This document shows, piece by piece, positions 1 to 12,372 of a stretch of 64,000 nucleotides of DNA; within the stretch, counting starts at the first letter, position 1, and the number at the start of each line of letters is the position of its first letter. The notes below the pieces were generated by a model that saw only the letters and a program-made list of their open reading frames with translations, searched no databases and was not told the origin of the DNA. The translations under genes were made by a program, and so were the position numbers. Location of the stretch: the NCBI GenBank assembly GCA_907165135.1, contig OU015566.1, positions 11,082,157-11,146,156 on the forward strand. The letters run 5' to 3'. The DNA is from Oikopleura dioica. Its lineage: Eukaryota > Chordata > Appendicularia > Copelata > Oikopleuridae.

Positions 1-28
1 TAGATTTTTCCTACCGATTCTAAATATA

Positions 29-432
29 TAAAATAGGTGGTGGTCTAAACTTTGAAGTTCTTATGTGCGATAAGAACTTCTGATGGCCTAAACTTTGATC
101 GTTCCCACGTGTGATTCTTTGAGAAAGTGGCCTAAACTTTGAATTTCCCCGGAGGCGGTTCTGCCATCGGTGACTAGAGCACCGCCCGCTAAGGCCACTA
201 CGCTTTATGCAGACCAATATGGTTTACGTTTTTCATTCAAGGTGATGACACACATAAAACTAGTCAGAGCGCCTCAGGGGAAATTCAAAGTTTAGACCAC
301 TTTCACACATAGGAAGAATCAAAGTTTAGGCCACTTTCTCAAAGAATCGCACATGGGAACGATCAAAGTTTAGGCCACACGAAGTTCTTATCGCACGTAA
401 GAACTTCAAAGTTTAGACCACCACCTATTTTA
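29..432. mobile_element. MITE-like inverted-repeat element flanked by TA
   Basis: The left arm (31 to about 150) and right arm (about 278 to 430) are inverted copies. Both ends read AAATAGGTGGTGG inward, and each is flanked by TA (29-30 and 431-432), as expected for a Tc1/mariner-type target duplication. The arms contain a repeated motif, CTAAACTTTGAA, in several spaced copies. There is no transposase frame inside, so it would be non-autonomous. The superfamily is inferred from the TA flanks only. Confidence 0.7.
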
Positions 433-1104
433 TGGTGTTCCGGGGCTAAAAAGAAGTAAGTGGGAGATTTAAATACCCCAACCTTAAAAAAAGCGCGTCG
501 ATGCAATTGAATTCAAAATTTAAGAAAAATGCAGCTAGATACAAGTTTAACTGACTACTTGCAAGAAGACTTCTCGCAGGAAGTTGGCCTCTTATCAGTT
601 CAAATTCGACAGTTTTTGTTGAGAATACAATTTCATCTGCTAGAATCTGGGACATTAGCACCGTTTCGAAAAGCAAGGTGTAATGAGTTTTCGCCAACAA
701 TAGCCTATTTTAAATAAGCTGCGCGTATACGCATTGCTAACGCTTAGGGCCGGAAAAAGGTGCTAAAGTCGGTTTTGTGTTTAGTCTGAACTTTGAATGA
801 AATTTAATTTGAATTGATTGAATTAAAATGTCGAAGTGGAACAGTCCCAGTGGAACCGATGGTACTCGGGCCGAGTGAATCGGCAGCCGAGTCTCGGTAT
901 ACATTCGAACTTGAGTAATAACTTTTGAAAACTAGAGAAAAGTTATTAATCTCCTCCGGAAGCTAGCTCCAAGTATGGAAGAGTATAATACTCTGAAATA
1001 TATCGACCGGACTTCCGGACATGGACAGTGATGAGTCCGTTCCTGTGAAACACAGAAAAGCTTTTTTTAAATTGAAATTCAATTACAGATCGTCTTTCAC
1101 CCAA

Positions 1105-1186
1105 GATCGTCATTTGCCCAAGTTGGGCAGATGACGACCTGGGCAGATGACGACTTGGGCAGATGACGACTTGGGCAAATGACGAC
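1105..1186. repeat. Tandem 16-bp repeat with inverted first copy
   Basis: About four copies of a 16-base unit (TTGGGCAGATGACGAC and variants) run head to tail from about 1123. They are preceded by an inverted copy (GTCATTTGCCCAA), so the start can fold into a hairpin. A minus-strand open frame across this interval is repeat-driven and is not called as a gene. Confidence 0.75.
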
Positions 1187-1230
1187 CACTCAATCAAAAC
1201 GGGCCAAAGGAGCCAAAATTTTGTTCGTAA

Positions 1231-1298
1231 ATGCAGACTCCGGGTCTGCATTTGCAGACCCCGGGTCTGTTTTTGCAGACCCCGGGTCTGGCAGACCC
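1231..1298. repeat. Three tandem palindromes around CCCGGG
   Basis: Three consecutive copies of a near-perfect palindrome (GCAGACCCCGGGTCTG; the first copy has ACTCCGGG) are spaced by short T-rich linkers. It lies about 45 bp from the preceding 16-bp tandem repeat. It could form a cruciform or bind a dimeric protein; neither can be shown from the sequence. Confidence 0.7.
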
Positions 1299-1625
1299 TA
1301 CGCGCCCGACATCCCATTTTCGAGTGATCCTTGAAATTTGCAATCCGAAATGTGCAGAATAGAAATGACTCCGATTCTAGCTGCATTTTGGAGTATCTGA
1401 CACTTTTCTAGAGCAGGGGCTTGTCCCCTGTCTACAGTAGCTTCACTCTTACGTTCTTAGAAATTAAAGACCATAAATTCAAAAGGATATCATCAGTATT
1501 AATAAATATGTTTTTTTAAATTACGTCGACAGATTTTTTCAATTTTTTGGTGTACTTGATGTTAAAGGGGAAAAAAGAGAAGGGATCCTTTCAAAATTGT
1601 CATTCAAGTGCAGCTCCAAATCGGG

Positions 1626-1814
1626 TCAATGCCCATTTCCGACAATTTTGGCTTTCAAGGGGTACTCCGGAAGTGCAAGGGCGTATTTGAGCAGTCCTAG
1701 GAAACAAGCCCGCCCTTCAAAATACACCCATCCGACAAAGACGGTTCCGGAATCGTCACTATCAAGAAATTTTCGAACTGCAAAGAGTTCATCTTCAAGT
1801 GCCACACCCTTAAT
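1626..1814 (-). other. Weak candidate coding fragment
   Basis: A minus-strand frame of about 62 codons ends at a TGA at 1628-1626 and has protein-like composition (for example FLDSDDSGTVFVGW). There is no start codon, no clear acceptor and no neighbouring exons. The opposite strand is also open over the same stretch (1597-1908). It could be an exon of an unplaced gene, a transposon remnant or chance. Confidence 0.2.
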
Positions 1815-4358
1815 TCATTCGCATTTGGCACTAGAAAGCGGGAATCCAGTAAACTGGGTGATAATTAAATCCTTGAAGTGTAGCTGGTTTTTGACAGGGA
1901 CTGGGTAGCATTCTTAGTGTTCATTTAGCTGTCAGGAATATTTTTGGAAAAGGACATTTCTGGGCGAGCACTTGAGAGAGGGGTCGCCGAGGTGCCGGAA
2001 GGGAGCGGCTCAATTCGCAATTGACCGGCTTTTCATTTTTTTAATTTCCGCTCTTTTTTTCTCTGCCTATTTTAGCCAAAATGAGCAGGTTGATTTTCAA
2101 ATGTTCATTATATTTTTCAGAAAAACCAGAAACTTCGTTTTTCACTGAGTAATTTCTAGTTTTGATTTACTAATTTTATTGGCAAAATTATTAAAAGATC
2201 AAGACAATGCTGATCGACATAAGTCTGTTATAGCAAAATAATTACATAGAAAAATCTCTTGGCAAGGAAGAATGAAATGATCTGGTCCAATTTTTAACGT
2301 CAGAAAATAATTTTTTCTGATCCAGGAAAATCGCTGTTTGGGGACCCTCGGTTCCCATATTTACAAACTTGGCTCGTCTTCAGAGCCTTTTGTTAATGCC
2401 GAATCTTAGTGTTTTTCAAAATTTTTTTGAAGATGCTCCTCCTCGTAAAAAAGAGAGAGCTCGCGACAAGTTGCGCACTTGAACGCTACAATTTTAAGGC
2501 ACTTGATCAAACAATATTGACGCCTCGTCCAAAATCATAAAAACCCCTTTCTGGGAAGAAATTTTCACATGCCTTTGTTTTTGATCATCCCTTTTTTTCG
2601 GCCCTGGGAATCGTTTTTATCAGCCAAATAGTAATGGAAGTTGACCAATTTAAATCTATTAAAAAAATCCCAATATTTAATACTGATAAAAGGCTTTGAA
2701 GGCCCTTATCGCTTTATTTACCCACAACTGCTGCCCTTTTTTGAGCTGATATCATGTGACCTTGAGCATGTCCGGTAGTTCGGCGCAGCTTTGTTTTCCC
2801 TTTTTTCCCGCTTTATTTTACATTTTAAACTTTGCGCAACTTGTTCAACAAGAGTCCCTAAACAAACTTTCGATTTTTCTTCTTTAAAAAATCGAGAACT
2901 TTGGAGGAAAAAAGTTCATTTTAGAAAAGACGCTATGGAATTAAAATTATGATCAGAATGACGTCATTATTATGAGATTGTTTTATGCGAGATGAACGCA
3001 GAAATTATTTTCTTTGAATGTTCTAAAATATGTCTTAATAAATATGGCGACAAGAGATGCCGCCCCAGAATGTAAAAATCAAAGAAACAAAGGTTGTGGA
3101 AAACAACACAAGCGAGCTGGTTTCAATCTTGTTGCTCTAACTACTGAAAACTCATAATTTTCATTTTTCAGTCTTTCGAATCCGGAAATCTTATGCTTCT
3201 TTCGCAACAAGTTTGTTCACCGTTTCGGTGGAAGCGAAGACGGCTAGATTGGTATAAAGCGAGCGCTAGAAAAAGCTCAATATTGATCCCCTAATCGGCA
3301 GACTAACATTGCCATTTTCCGGGCGCGACATAATTCGCCCTGCTCATGTCAAGAAAATGACATCTTTTATTTTCTCAAGAGCAGCTTCTGACGAGGTGTG
3401 AAGAAGGCGGAAGCATCATAAAATTTCTCGCAAACTTGAAGCTTGCTAATTACCTACTGTAGCCAGTAGATTTTGACAGTATCGTCTCATCTTTATTTTC
3501 AAAGAAAAACGCGAGCTGTGGCAGTGAAAATATACAAAACGGACATGAGGTCAACGTGAGATGCCATAATTGGATAATATTCGTGACCTAAGTCGCCTTT
3601 TTTGTAAATTTTTCGAATAAGCTAAAAATACTTTGCCGAAGCAAAAAATCAAAAAATTTCAATTTCAATTTCAATTAGCACTTGTATTTTTCAAGGATGA
3701 AAATGGTAAGAAAGAAAGGGAGGGATTCTCGACAGACAAGTAAAGCTGATTAGAATATATTCTGTCTCAAGATAAGAAATCAGAATACTCGGTGGATCAA
3801 AAACGGATCAGAGAAAAAATGAAAAGGATTTGACAAATTTGGTTTTATCCGCTTTTCTGGATATTTTCAATTATTTTCCATTCGAGAAATTTTTCTGTCT
3901 GTGTATCGCAATAAGTACCGAAGTGACTGCATAGATCGCGTATCTCGCGATAGTGAGGTAATGGTCAATGATCTTTGCGGCCTTTTAAGACTCTAGAGTT
4001 AAGGGTATCCTCGAAATAGCTATCAGACGAAGGGCACGAGCACTGCGGGAGCTTATCATTTTCAAATCCCCACAATGGAGGTGGTCTACAGTATTTTAAA
4101 GTCGCGCAAGCAATGCAACGAGCGGTGAAAAACCCCTGCAGACGACTCGGCAGTTACGCAACGGCGATTCATCAATTATCTTAGATAATACTAGACGATG
4201 AGAAAACAAAAATTACGTTGACTTCCTCCTTGATCCCTCGTCAATCATAATTAAGCGCTTTTCGTTTGGTTCTTTTCTTTCAGCTGTGGTCTGTTTCGAA
4301 CAACTTTTTGACTCATTTTCGTAAGCAAGGGGCTTCGCAAGACTTAGGGCTTTGCTCT

Positions 4359-4434
4359 GCAACCTGTGCAGAAACCTGAGTCAGGTTCCTGAAAAAGCTT
4401 TGCCAAAATTACTAGTTTCTGCACAGGTTCCCGC
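4359..4434. repeat. Short inverted repeat, family shared with 31821-31956
   Basis: CAACCTGTGCAGAAACCTGA at the left is matched by an inverted TTTCTGCACAGGTT at the right. The left half is nearly identical to the left half of the repeat at 31821-31956, which shows that it is a dispersed family and not a local hairpin. Confidence 0.6.
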
Positions 4435-4870
4435 ATGTAGTCTAAGGAATCATTGAAAATCGGGCTTTACGATGTCTTCCACCTTAAAATCGCTTGCTTC
4501 TGCGGTTTTATCTTTACGTGGTCATTCCTTCAAATCCAAGCAAAGTACTAGAATACCCAGTAACGTAATCAAAAAAGCAAAAATGCGGGATGTCGATTGT
4601 AGATAATCTACCCGCAATATTTCTTTTATTGGCCCGTTTTTTCCGCCCTTTGATGATTTGAAATTTTTTTGATTACTCAATTTCGCAAAAATGAAATTTT
4701 CTCCCGGTTTAAGAAATTCTTCAAAAGTTCGAAAAATGTCCCAAAATTGCGCTTCAAGTTCCAACATGTTTTTTTGGCATAAGCAAAAACAGAAACAACG
4801 TTGTGTCGCATGGGCGCGTGCGTATTTTTATAAGCTTGATCTTGGCCACGGCCGCGGCACGATGATGGAT

Positions 4871-5603
4871 AATCGTTAGGTGCAATGGTAGAAAAATGGA
4901 CCACATGATCGCCTTTTTAAAACTTCAATTATGATGCAGATTTAGAATCGCTAGGTCGTGGCGATCATTTTGATACCAAGATCATCGGAATCGGACTAAA
5001 TTTTCGACCGAGAATGAGCATCGGAAGTCCCAAAATGAGCGCTAGAAATTTTCGAGCGCCCGGAAAGGGATGAATACTCCATCCAGTCATTTAACACATA
5101 GTCTCACTTTGTAGAGCAGGTTTTATTCTCCCAGAATCACTTCACAGAAGTTGTGAATAGGGACTCTTGTACGGACGAGCGCCGAAAGAAGCCGAAAAAA
5201 TGGGGGAAAATCAATGCCAAATTTGGTTTCCGAGAACTCGCACTAACGATTTCGCCTCGATTTTGCACGTTTTTGGGGGGCCTCTTTCGGCGCTGGTCCT
5301 TACTAGAATCCCTGTTCACAATTTCTGTGAAGTGATTCTGGGAGAATAAAACCTGCTCTACAAAGTGAGACTATGGGTTAAATGACTGGATGGAGTATTC
5401 ATCCCTTTCCGGGCGCTCGAAAATTTCTAGCGCTCATTTTGGGACTTCAGATGGTCATTCTCGGTCGAAAATCTAGTCCGATTCCGATGATCTTGGTATC
5501 AAAATGATCGCCACGACCTAGCGATTCTAAATCTGCATCATAATTGAAGTTTTAAAAAGGCGATCATGGGGTTCATTTTTCTACCATTACACCTAATAAT
5601 CGT
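4871..5603. mobile_element. Large inverted-repeat (foldback) element, 0.73 kb
   Basis: The left arm (4871 to about 5170) and right arm (about 5290 to 5603) are long inverted copies with few mismatches. They include matched blocks such as TAGAGCAGGTTTTATTCTCC (left) and its complement (right). The central 120 bp contain a shorter inverted pair. Frames in the middle appear on both strands with mirrored peptides because of the palindrome and are not genes. No clear target duplication was found, so the class is unknown. Confidence 0.7.
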
Positions 5604-5926
5604 GGTCGAATATCCGGTGATAAGAGACGAGGGGGACAGTTGTAGTTGTGACCTTGCGCAACCTAACGAGGGGCAGATAGAATTTCTGTATGCATATTTC
5701 GCTTCAAAAGCTATCAAAATCATTTTTTAAATAAAGATCTTTATTATGGGCCCAAAAGTTGAATCTTAGGAGAGCTTCTGGTATTCAATTCCGTGAAAAA
5801 TCTCGACAAAGTTTATTTATTTCCGCGCTTGAATTCTTTAACATTTAAGACGCCCCGGTGTGGACATTTCAAAGTGTTGAATCTCAGCTGTCGGCGAAAG
5901 CTGGAATAATAAAATGTTTCCTTTAG

Positions 5927-8900
5927 ATGCAAATTTCGACTTTTCTCCTGCTCCTGACATTGTGCCTGACATTTGCCGAAGATCGATCCAAAGTGCGCTG
6001 GAAAAGGCGAACTCCTATCAAAAGACATAGAAACAGGTACAGATTTCTATCCTTAGAGAGGTCCTTAGACTAAAAGAAGGCGATATCAACAGAGTAAATT
6101 TTGAATAATTCGGAAGTTCGCCTTTCAAATCGACTTCCTAGGTGTCAATTCAAAAGAATAACTTTATACTCATTTTTTGAATAGAACCAAAATAGCAAGC
6201 TTTAAAAACTTAAGGGAAGGGCTAAAATAAAACTAACGGATGCACCTGTCAGAAGCGGCCACCGTGACGGAGAAGTCCTGACAGTCGAACCGGACGAGCC
6301 CTGATTTATCCCACCCCTTCTTTTATTTTTTCATGCAACAGCTTTGGCAGATGGAAAATTCAAATTTTCAAAAGTTGGGAAATCTAATGCTTGACTGACA
6401 TAATTCTTGAGACGCAGCAGTCAAATAAATAGGGCTTCCTAAGATTGTTTATTGAAGGAGAGCCTTAAAAATCCCCGATTTTCTTCGGACATCAAAATAG
6501 TTCAATCACTCCACTGTAATAATAATTATTTGAGACAATTTCAGTCGCCTCTTATTTTATTTTTTTAACAATTTCAGTCATTCTTCCTGAAAATTGCCAG
6601 AACACATTTTAGACGTGTCAAATCCAATAATCAAATTTCCTTCAGATTCTATCGCCCTCGCAGTGCTCCGAGTATCCCAAGTTCAAACGAGATTAGGCGC
6701 GGTTCTATCGAAACGTAAAATCTAATTTTGAAAAAAATGATATCGGAAAAATAAATTCCCTCAGCAAATTATTTCGTGCGAGGTGGGAAAAATTGTCCCG
6801 AGTTTATTTTTTTGATTAAAATATGGAACCTCCCGAGCAGCGCTAAGTACATCCTGCCGTTATATAAAGATGGCTCGGTTTCGGAGAGCGATGAGCCGAT
6901 TCCGAAAAGTCAAAAAGTTAATTTGTTCAAGAAAGAAGCGAGACCCAACTCGAGGAGGATGTCTAATAGGATTCGGTCAAATGAAAAAATTATAGAAAAA
7001 GCTTTAGGCTTCAAAGAAGTTGGAAATGATAATGGAGAGCTTCAGCAGTTCCAAATAAAATGGTTCTCTAAGCACAAAAGAAAGAGTACTCGTGTAAATC
7101 CATTTATTTGACCGTGTCTCCAGACTTGGTTATCGCTCGACGCGTGGTCGTGGCCGCGGTCGCAGCCGGTTACCTCGTCAACTTGGCGGCTTCGCTGGCC
7201 GTCTAGCCCCTCCCGCCTATGGTAGTCCCTTCTCAAGGGGTCAAGGTACCTCATCATTCCGCAACGCTCCATCCTCATATAATAACATGGCTCCTTCATA
7301 TTATTATGGTGCTTTCATCCATCATTTAAACTTTCCTAAACAGCTTTTCTAGGACAAATTAAAAGACAAAGCATGTTCTGCGAATGTGACTCAGGGAAGG
7401 GGTTGATATAGCCAACATGCTAGAGAGTCTATCTAAAATAGTCCCAAGACTGCTTTGTTCTACATATTTCAATCTCGGTCAAGGGTATCAAATGATCGAC
7501 TGCCAGAGAAATGGCTTTCCAAGTGGAATAGTTCCGGTTGGCAGAGGCTACTCCCCATCCGGCACAGTGAAAGGTTCCGGTCCCTCTGTGTATTGTAGCT
7601 GTGCCACGCCGGGGCCTCTTGTTTGCCAAATGATGAGTCCAGAAGCGATTGCCAATCTCGTATCTCTTGGTAATACTTCGTCCTGTTTTACATCGAAAAA
7701 CGTCCTTTCTAGCTGAAAAGAGCACTGCTTCCATCTCACCTCCGGCTTACGGTGCGTCGCCGCCAATGGGTCCAACACTGCCAAACAACTCTTCCAGTAT
7801 CAACATCTCGTTCTACGGACCGACTTACGATTACTACGGCGACTATTACGGGAACTATGATTCTGCGTACGGTTCTTATGGCATTCCTCCACGTCAGGTC
7901 CCAGCAATACCGCAAGGTGGCCCGATCGGCAGTGGCGGAGGCAATGTTGATCAATCTACCGGAAACAAGTTCGTGCTGCCTCTTGTCAAAACCAACGAAA
8001 CTGAAGACTCAGCAGGTGATTATCACTTTATAATGGGCTCATAGATGTGAGAATAAAGCGATTATCGTTTCAAATAAAACTTTCTAGCGATCAAAAGTAA
8101 TAATGATGGAAGAAGTGCGGCCAATTCGTGGGCTGATTATGGTAACTCAGCACAAGGATGGGCTTTTCCCCAAAGAGGTCAACCTAACAATTGGGGTGGA
8201 CAGGCTCAAGTTCCAGCACAACAAGGTCCAGTTTGGGGCCCCCAAGCTCAAAATCCTCAATGGAGGGGTCCTCAAAGACCACCAGGACAATATCCTCCTT
8301 CAAATTGGCCCGTTTATGATGCGTATGGATCAAGTGGTTCTAATAGCGACCAAACAAATGACCCTACTGATGGACAAGGTTTTCAGCCAACTTTCAAGCC
8401 TGTTATGCCACCAATTGCAGCACCTACAGAAGAGATGGAGACTGAACCAGATTATGATGATGTTCCAAATTATACAGAGGGCATTTATACAACAGAAGAA
8501 ACCACCAGAAAGGTGAAGATTACAAAAGCGACTGTGAGTTCCCCTACTACAAAAGTCAGAACGACGAGGAGAACAACCACTACAAGAAGAACCACGACAA
8601 AGAGATCAACAACAACCTCAACAACGACTACCACAACGACTACCTCGACAACAACCACAACGTCTACTACAACAACAACCAAAACAACAACCACCACCAC
8701 GACAACAACTACGACAACCACAACGACGACCACAACAACCACAACACTACCCTCTAAACCCGAAGATTTCATGTCCTACATGTTCCAGAAATTAGTCAAA
8801 CTTGAAGGCAACGCCAAAGCCATTGTCAGGCCGCCGTTAGTCGCCGCAAATTACGCGGAATCGGACATCGACTCATGTTGTGACTCCGGAAGGCTGTGGG

Positions 8901-11414
8901 CTGCGTCTCAGCATAAATGTGAAGATCAATTAGGAAAATATTCGCAGCACCTGGGGACTTCTATTTGCTCCTCGACAAGTTCTATTTGTTGCGAAAGAAC
9001 TACGGCAGCGATGGAGTGTTATTACGGCGTACATGATTATTCGATGGAAAGAAGCTGTCATTATTCGGGTACTGAGAATGACGAGAGGTCAAATTGTTGT
9101 GAATGCTGCCAGTTGGGCATGAAGATGAGAGATGAAGTCGGTCACTGCTCCGCAGAGCTCTTCCTGCCTGAACCTTGCCGCTCAAGTTTCTATCACTGCT
9201 GCTCTGGTGCTGATACTCGTGCGACTTATTTGTACATACCTCCTAAGCCAACAACAACTACAAGTACGACAACAACCACCACAACGACAACAACAACGAC
9301 CACAACAACAAAGCGTGATTATTGTGAGTTCGTGGGGCACAACTACTGTCGAAATTTTGCCAACCAGCACTGCGTCTCCCAAGTCACCTCTTTTGCCTGC
9401 GTCTGCGACGACGGATACCACCAAGTCATCGAAAACGGAATCAAACGATGCATTCATCCTTCCGAAATTACCACCAAAGCGCCGACGACAACGACAATAG
9501 GATATAAGACTTGCAATGACCTTGATTGTCTCGGAGATGGATCTTATTGCAGGCCGAATCCTGTCGGAGATGCGACTTGTCACTGCCATCTCGGATGGAA
9601 AATGAATGAGCTCGGTTATTGTGAAGACATAGATGAGTGCGATGACCCGGACCCGTTTAGATTATGTGAGATGGAACATGAAAACTGTGTTAACACTCCA
9701 GGCAGCTATGAATGCCAGCTTCAATGTGGAAACAGACTCAGATACAACAATGGCCGTTGTGAAGACATTGACGAGTGCGCCGACGGAATGCACGATTGCG
9801 GAGAGGACGAAGAATGCATAAACACTTATGGAGATTTTAGATGCAGAGGACAGCAAGCTTGCGCCGATGGCTTCAGAAACGACGGAACTGGAAACTGCGT
9901 CGACGTTGATGAGTGTGCCGAGGGACATATTTGCCCGTCAAATGCGCGATGTCAAAATCTGCCTGGCTCAAAGTCTTGTGTATGCTTGCCCGGATTTGCT
10001 CCTGATGAAAGTGGAAACCTCTGTGTCGATGTTGATGAATGCTTGAGGGACAAATGCAATGGGTTCAAATGTATAAACACTATTGGAAGGTAAATATTTC
10101 TTTTCAATAAGTGAAAAAAAAACATTTCTTAGTTATCACTGTGATATTCATCAACGACTCTGTAAGTCTGGTTTCCAACTAAACCCGAGTAGCAATCAGT
10201 GCGTCGACATCAACGAGTGCGAAGATCAAATCTCTCCATGCAAAATTCATGAAAAATGTGTCAACAACATCGGTTCATACTCTTGCGTTCCCGACTGCGC
10301 CCCTGGAATGGAATTCGTCGGAAGGACTTGCCGAGGTTTGAAATCTTTGACGCTCTTTTTTGCCAAGGATTCATTGATCGTTTAGATATCAATGAATGTC
10401 GAGAAAATACACATGAATGCGGGGAAAATGGGGTTTGCGTAAATAGAATGGGAAGCTACAGTTGTCACTGTAATCACGGATTCCAAGAACGAACGTTCGG
10501 ATTCCAGCGCCATACATGTCAAGGTATATTCAAGATATAACTTGCTTATCTTTTTATGTGTCCCTTCATCGAATTTTAAAAATATTTGCAGACATAAATG
10601 AGTGCGAACGACGAAGTAATCCGTGCCAGTACAATTGCGAGAACACAATCCCTGGTTACACATGCTCCTGCCCGACTGGATATGATGTCCACGGAAACAG
10701 ATGCATAGGTAAAGCATTCTCAAAATTCGGCTTTCTGATCATTTCTTTGAAGACATAGATGAGTGCAAAACTGGAAAGCACGACTGTCAGCCTGACCAAA
10801 TGTGCCACAACATCGATGGAGGCTTCAAATGTATCAACAAAACTTGCGACCCTGGATATAGATTGAAAAGAAACAAAAGAGGGCAAAGCAACAAGAGAAC
10901 ATCCCCCTACACGTAAGAAACCATAATTTTGATTTTTGAATCAAATGTTAGTAAATTCTGATTTATTACCTACCGATGTAATATATCAAGGAAAAACTTA
11001 CGAGTGATTGAGAGCAGCTTCTGCCAAAAAATTAATCTTACTTACAAACATAGATGCGAAAAAGAATGCAAAAACCCTCGAACTTGCGAGCACCGCGAAA
11101 TCTCCATGAATTACTTCTCGTTCAAATCCGACTTCCACGGGCAGGCTTTCAAGCTCACGATCGATACACGCTCATTAGTGTCCGTCAACTTCAAGATCTC
11201 TTATGGCGACAAATCCCTTTTTGGAGTATGCAACAACAATTTAAAACTTGATCATCATCTATTTTTAAAGCTCAAAGTGGAGGATACAGGCAGTCATTCT
11301 GTGGCAATACTGATGGCGAAGAAAGTGATACAGGGGCCGGGATATTATGTGGTGGATATTGAAACAATCGCACAACTTCAACATCGAAAGGAAGGGGTTC
11401 ACATTTACCAATGA
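5927..11414 (+). CDS. Fibulin-like secreted matrix protein, 14 exons, 1,413 aa
   Basis: Exons: 5927-6036, 6646-6714, 6765-6782, 6841-7083, 7124-7308, 7353-7401, 7449-7669, 7713-8015, 8088-10089, 10133-10335, 10386-10523, 10592-10708, 10753-10912, 10991-11414. They sum to 4,242 nt with no internal stop. A signal peptide (ISTFLLLLTLCLTFA) fixes the start. Order: basic and Gly/Tyr/Pro/Arg-rich N-terminus with two CxC-x7-C clusters; Thr tract (about 557-620); anaphylatoxin-like region with CC pairs (about 660-776); second Thr tract; about ten EGF modules, most with DxDEC or DxNEC calcium-binding starts; fibulin C-terminal domain (about 1273-1413, with SMNYFSFKSDF and GPGYYVVDIETI). The EGF array plus the C-terminal domain identify fibulin (fibulin-1 or -2 type); the N-terminus is unlike known fibulins. 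Intron 7084-7123 needs a GA-AG splice. AATAAA overlaps the stop codon. A role in matrix assembly follows from the family. Confidence 0.88.
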
Positions 11415-12372
11415 ATAAAAATCCTCATATTCCATGAGTTTATTTACTTCATAATTGATTTTTCATTTCTCGCCCTGGAAAAAGCTAACATTTGTGACGC
11501 GCTGTAACATATGGATCGGCGCCTATCGCTTCTAGACGACTTCAGAGCTACAGTACCAGCTACAGTAAACCAGTCCAAACCACCCTATCTTCAAAGTTCA
11601 GCAAAACCTCTGTACAGACATATCCACTTCCAAAAACTACATGTTTCATTTACTTGATACTGACGGAGTAAATATATAAATAAATATTTGCAAATTTTCA
11701 ACTGTTATATTTCAAATTAGCTGTTGGCTTATCCAACAAAAAGCAGGTTAACGCGGCAGGAGGGTGAGTTGTTTAGCGGATACACACTTGAATGAAGCGG
11801 TCGATTTCATGGGAGAGCTTGAGGCCTGATTTTTGACGCCGAAAGATGTAAATATAATCTGCAGATAGAAAGTTATCAACGATTTTATGGAAAAAATCCC
11901 ATTTTTGATTTTTGGTTACTTCTATTTGAAAACCAGAATCAAGATTTTTTCGTAGTAAACAGATATTTTGCCTACATAATAAGAGAATCCAAAATTTCAT
12001 AAATATCAAATCAAGTGGATTCTTATTTTTCGATTATATTTTCTTGTCATAACAAAATTTACCATTTTCATCCAAAAATAGAAAAAGAGACATGAATGCG
12101 CATTTTGAGCTCCCGCCGAACTCTCAAAGGGCGCATTCTTCCTGTTAGTTTCCCTGAATCAGCACTTACTCGGCCGGATACCTTCGATCTCTCTTCCGCC
12201 CTCTTTCAGTTGCATCTCGCGCGCACTTCAAATTGGTTCGGTTGGCGCGGCCCGTCCATCTGTGCAAAATCTTCGCTCGACCCAGATCCGAAAAAAAGCT
12301 GCATTCCGACAAAGCCCCAAAATCACCCGCCTTTTCAATAGCTTTATTTTTTTTCGTAAAAGAAAAGTCTGT
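11415..12372. other. Intergenic, no gene called
   Basis: About 950 bp separate the fibulin-like gene from the next gene. A minus-strand frame near 11773-12009 ends in a protein-like tail (LKLSHEIDRFIQVCIR) but has no supporting exons. The stretch at 12100-12370 is richer in GC and probably holds the promoter and 5' UTR of the downstream gene. Confidence 0.5.

Larger units (their letters stand above)
433..4870. other. Gene-poor region with small repeats
   Basis: I see no convincing gene in these 4.4 kb. Open frames are short or follow the repeat composition. The separately listed repeats at 1105-1298 and 4359-4434 and a weak minus-strand reading frame at 1626-1814 are the only structure I can name. 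The rest is AT-rich and carries no exon chain that I could join. Confidence 0.6.

Noticed and set aside
946-1386. 146-codon minus-strand frame
   Set aside because: It runs through two tandem palindromic arrays and its peptide repeats follow the DNA repeat; no start context or splice support.
1597-1908. 103-codon plus-strand frame
   Set aside because: No neighbouring exons and a Ser-rich, low-information peptide; the minus strand is equally open.
5137-5349. Similar 60-codon frames on both strands
   Set aside because: Mirror images produced by the large inverted repeat.
8485-8772. Minus-strand frame of almost pure Val
   Set aside because: It is the antisense of the poly-Thr tract in the fibulin-like gene.
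11773-12009. Minus-strand frame with a plausible tail
   Set aside because: Only the last 16 residues look coding; no upstream exon joined in phase.
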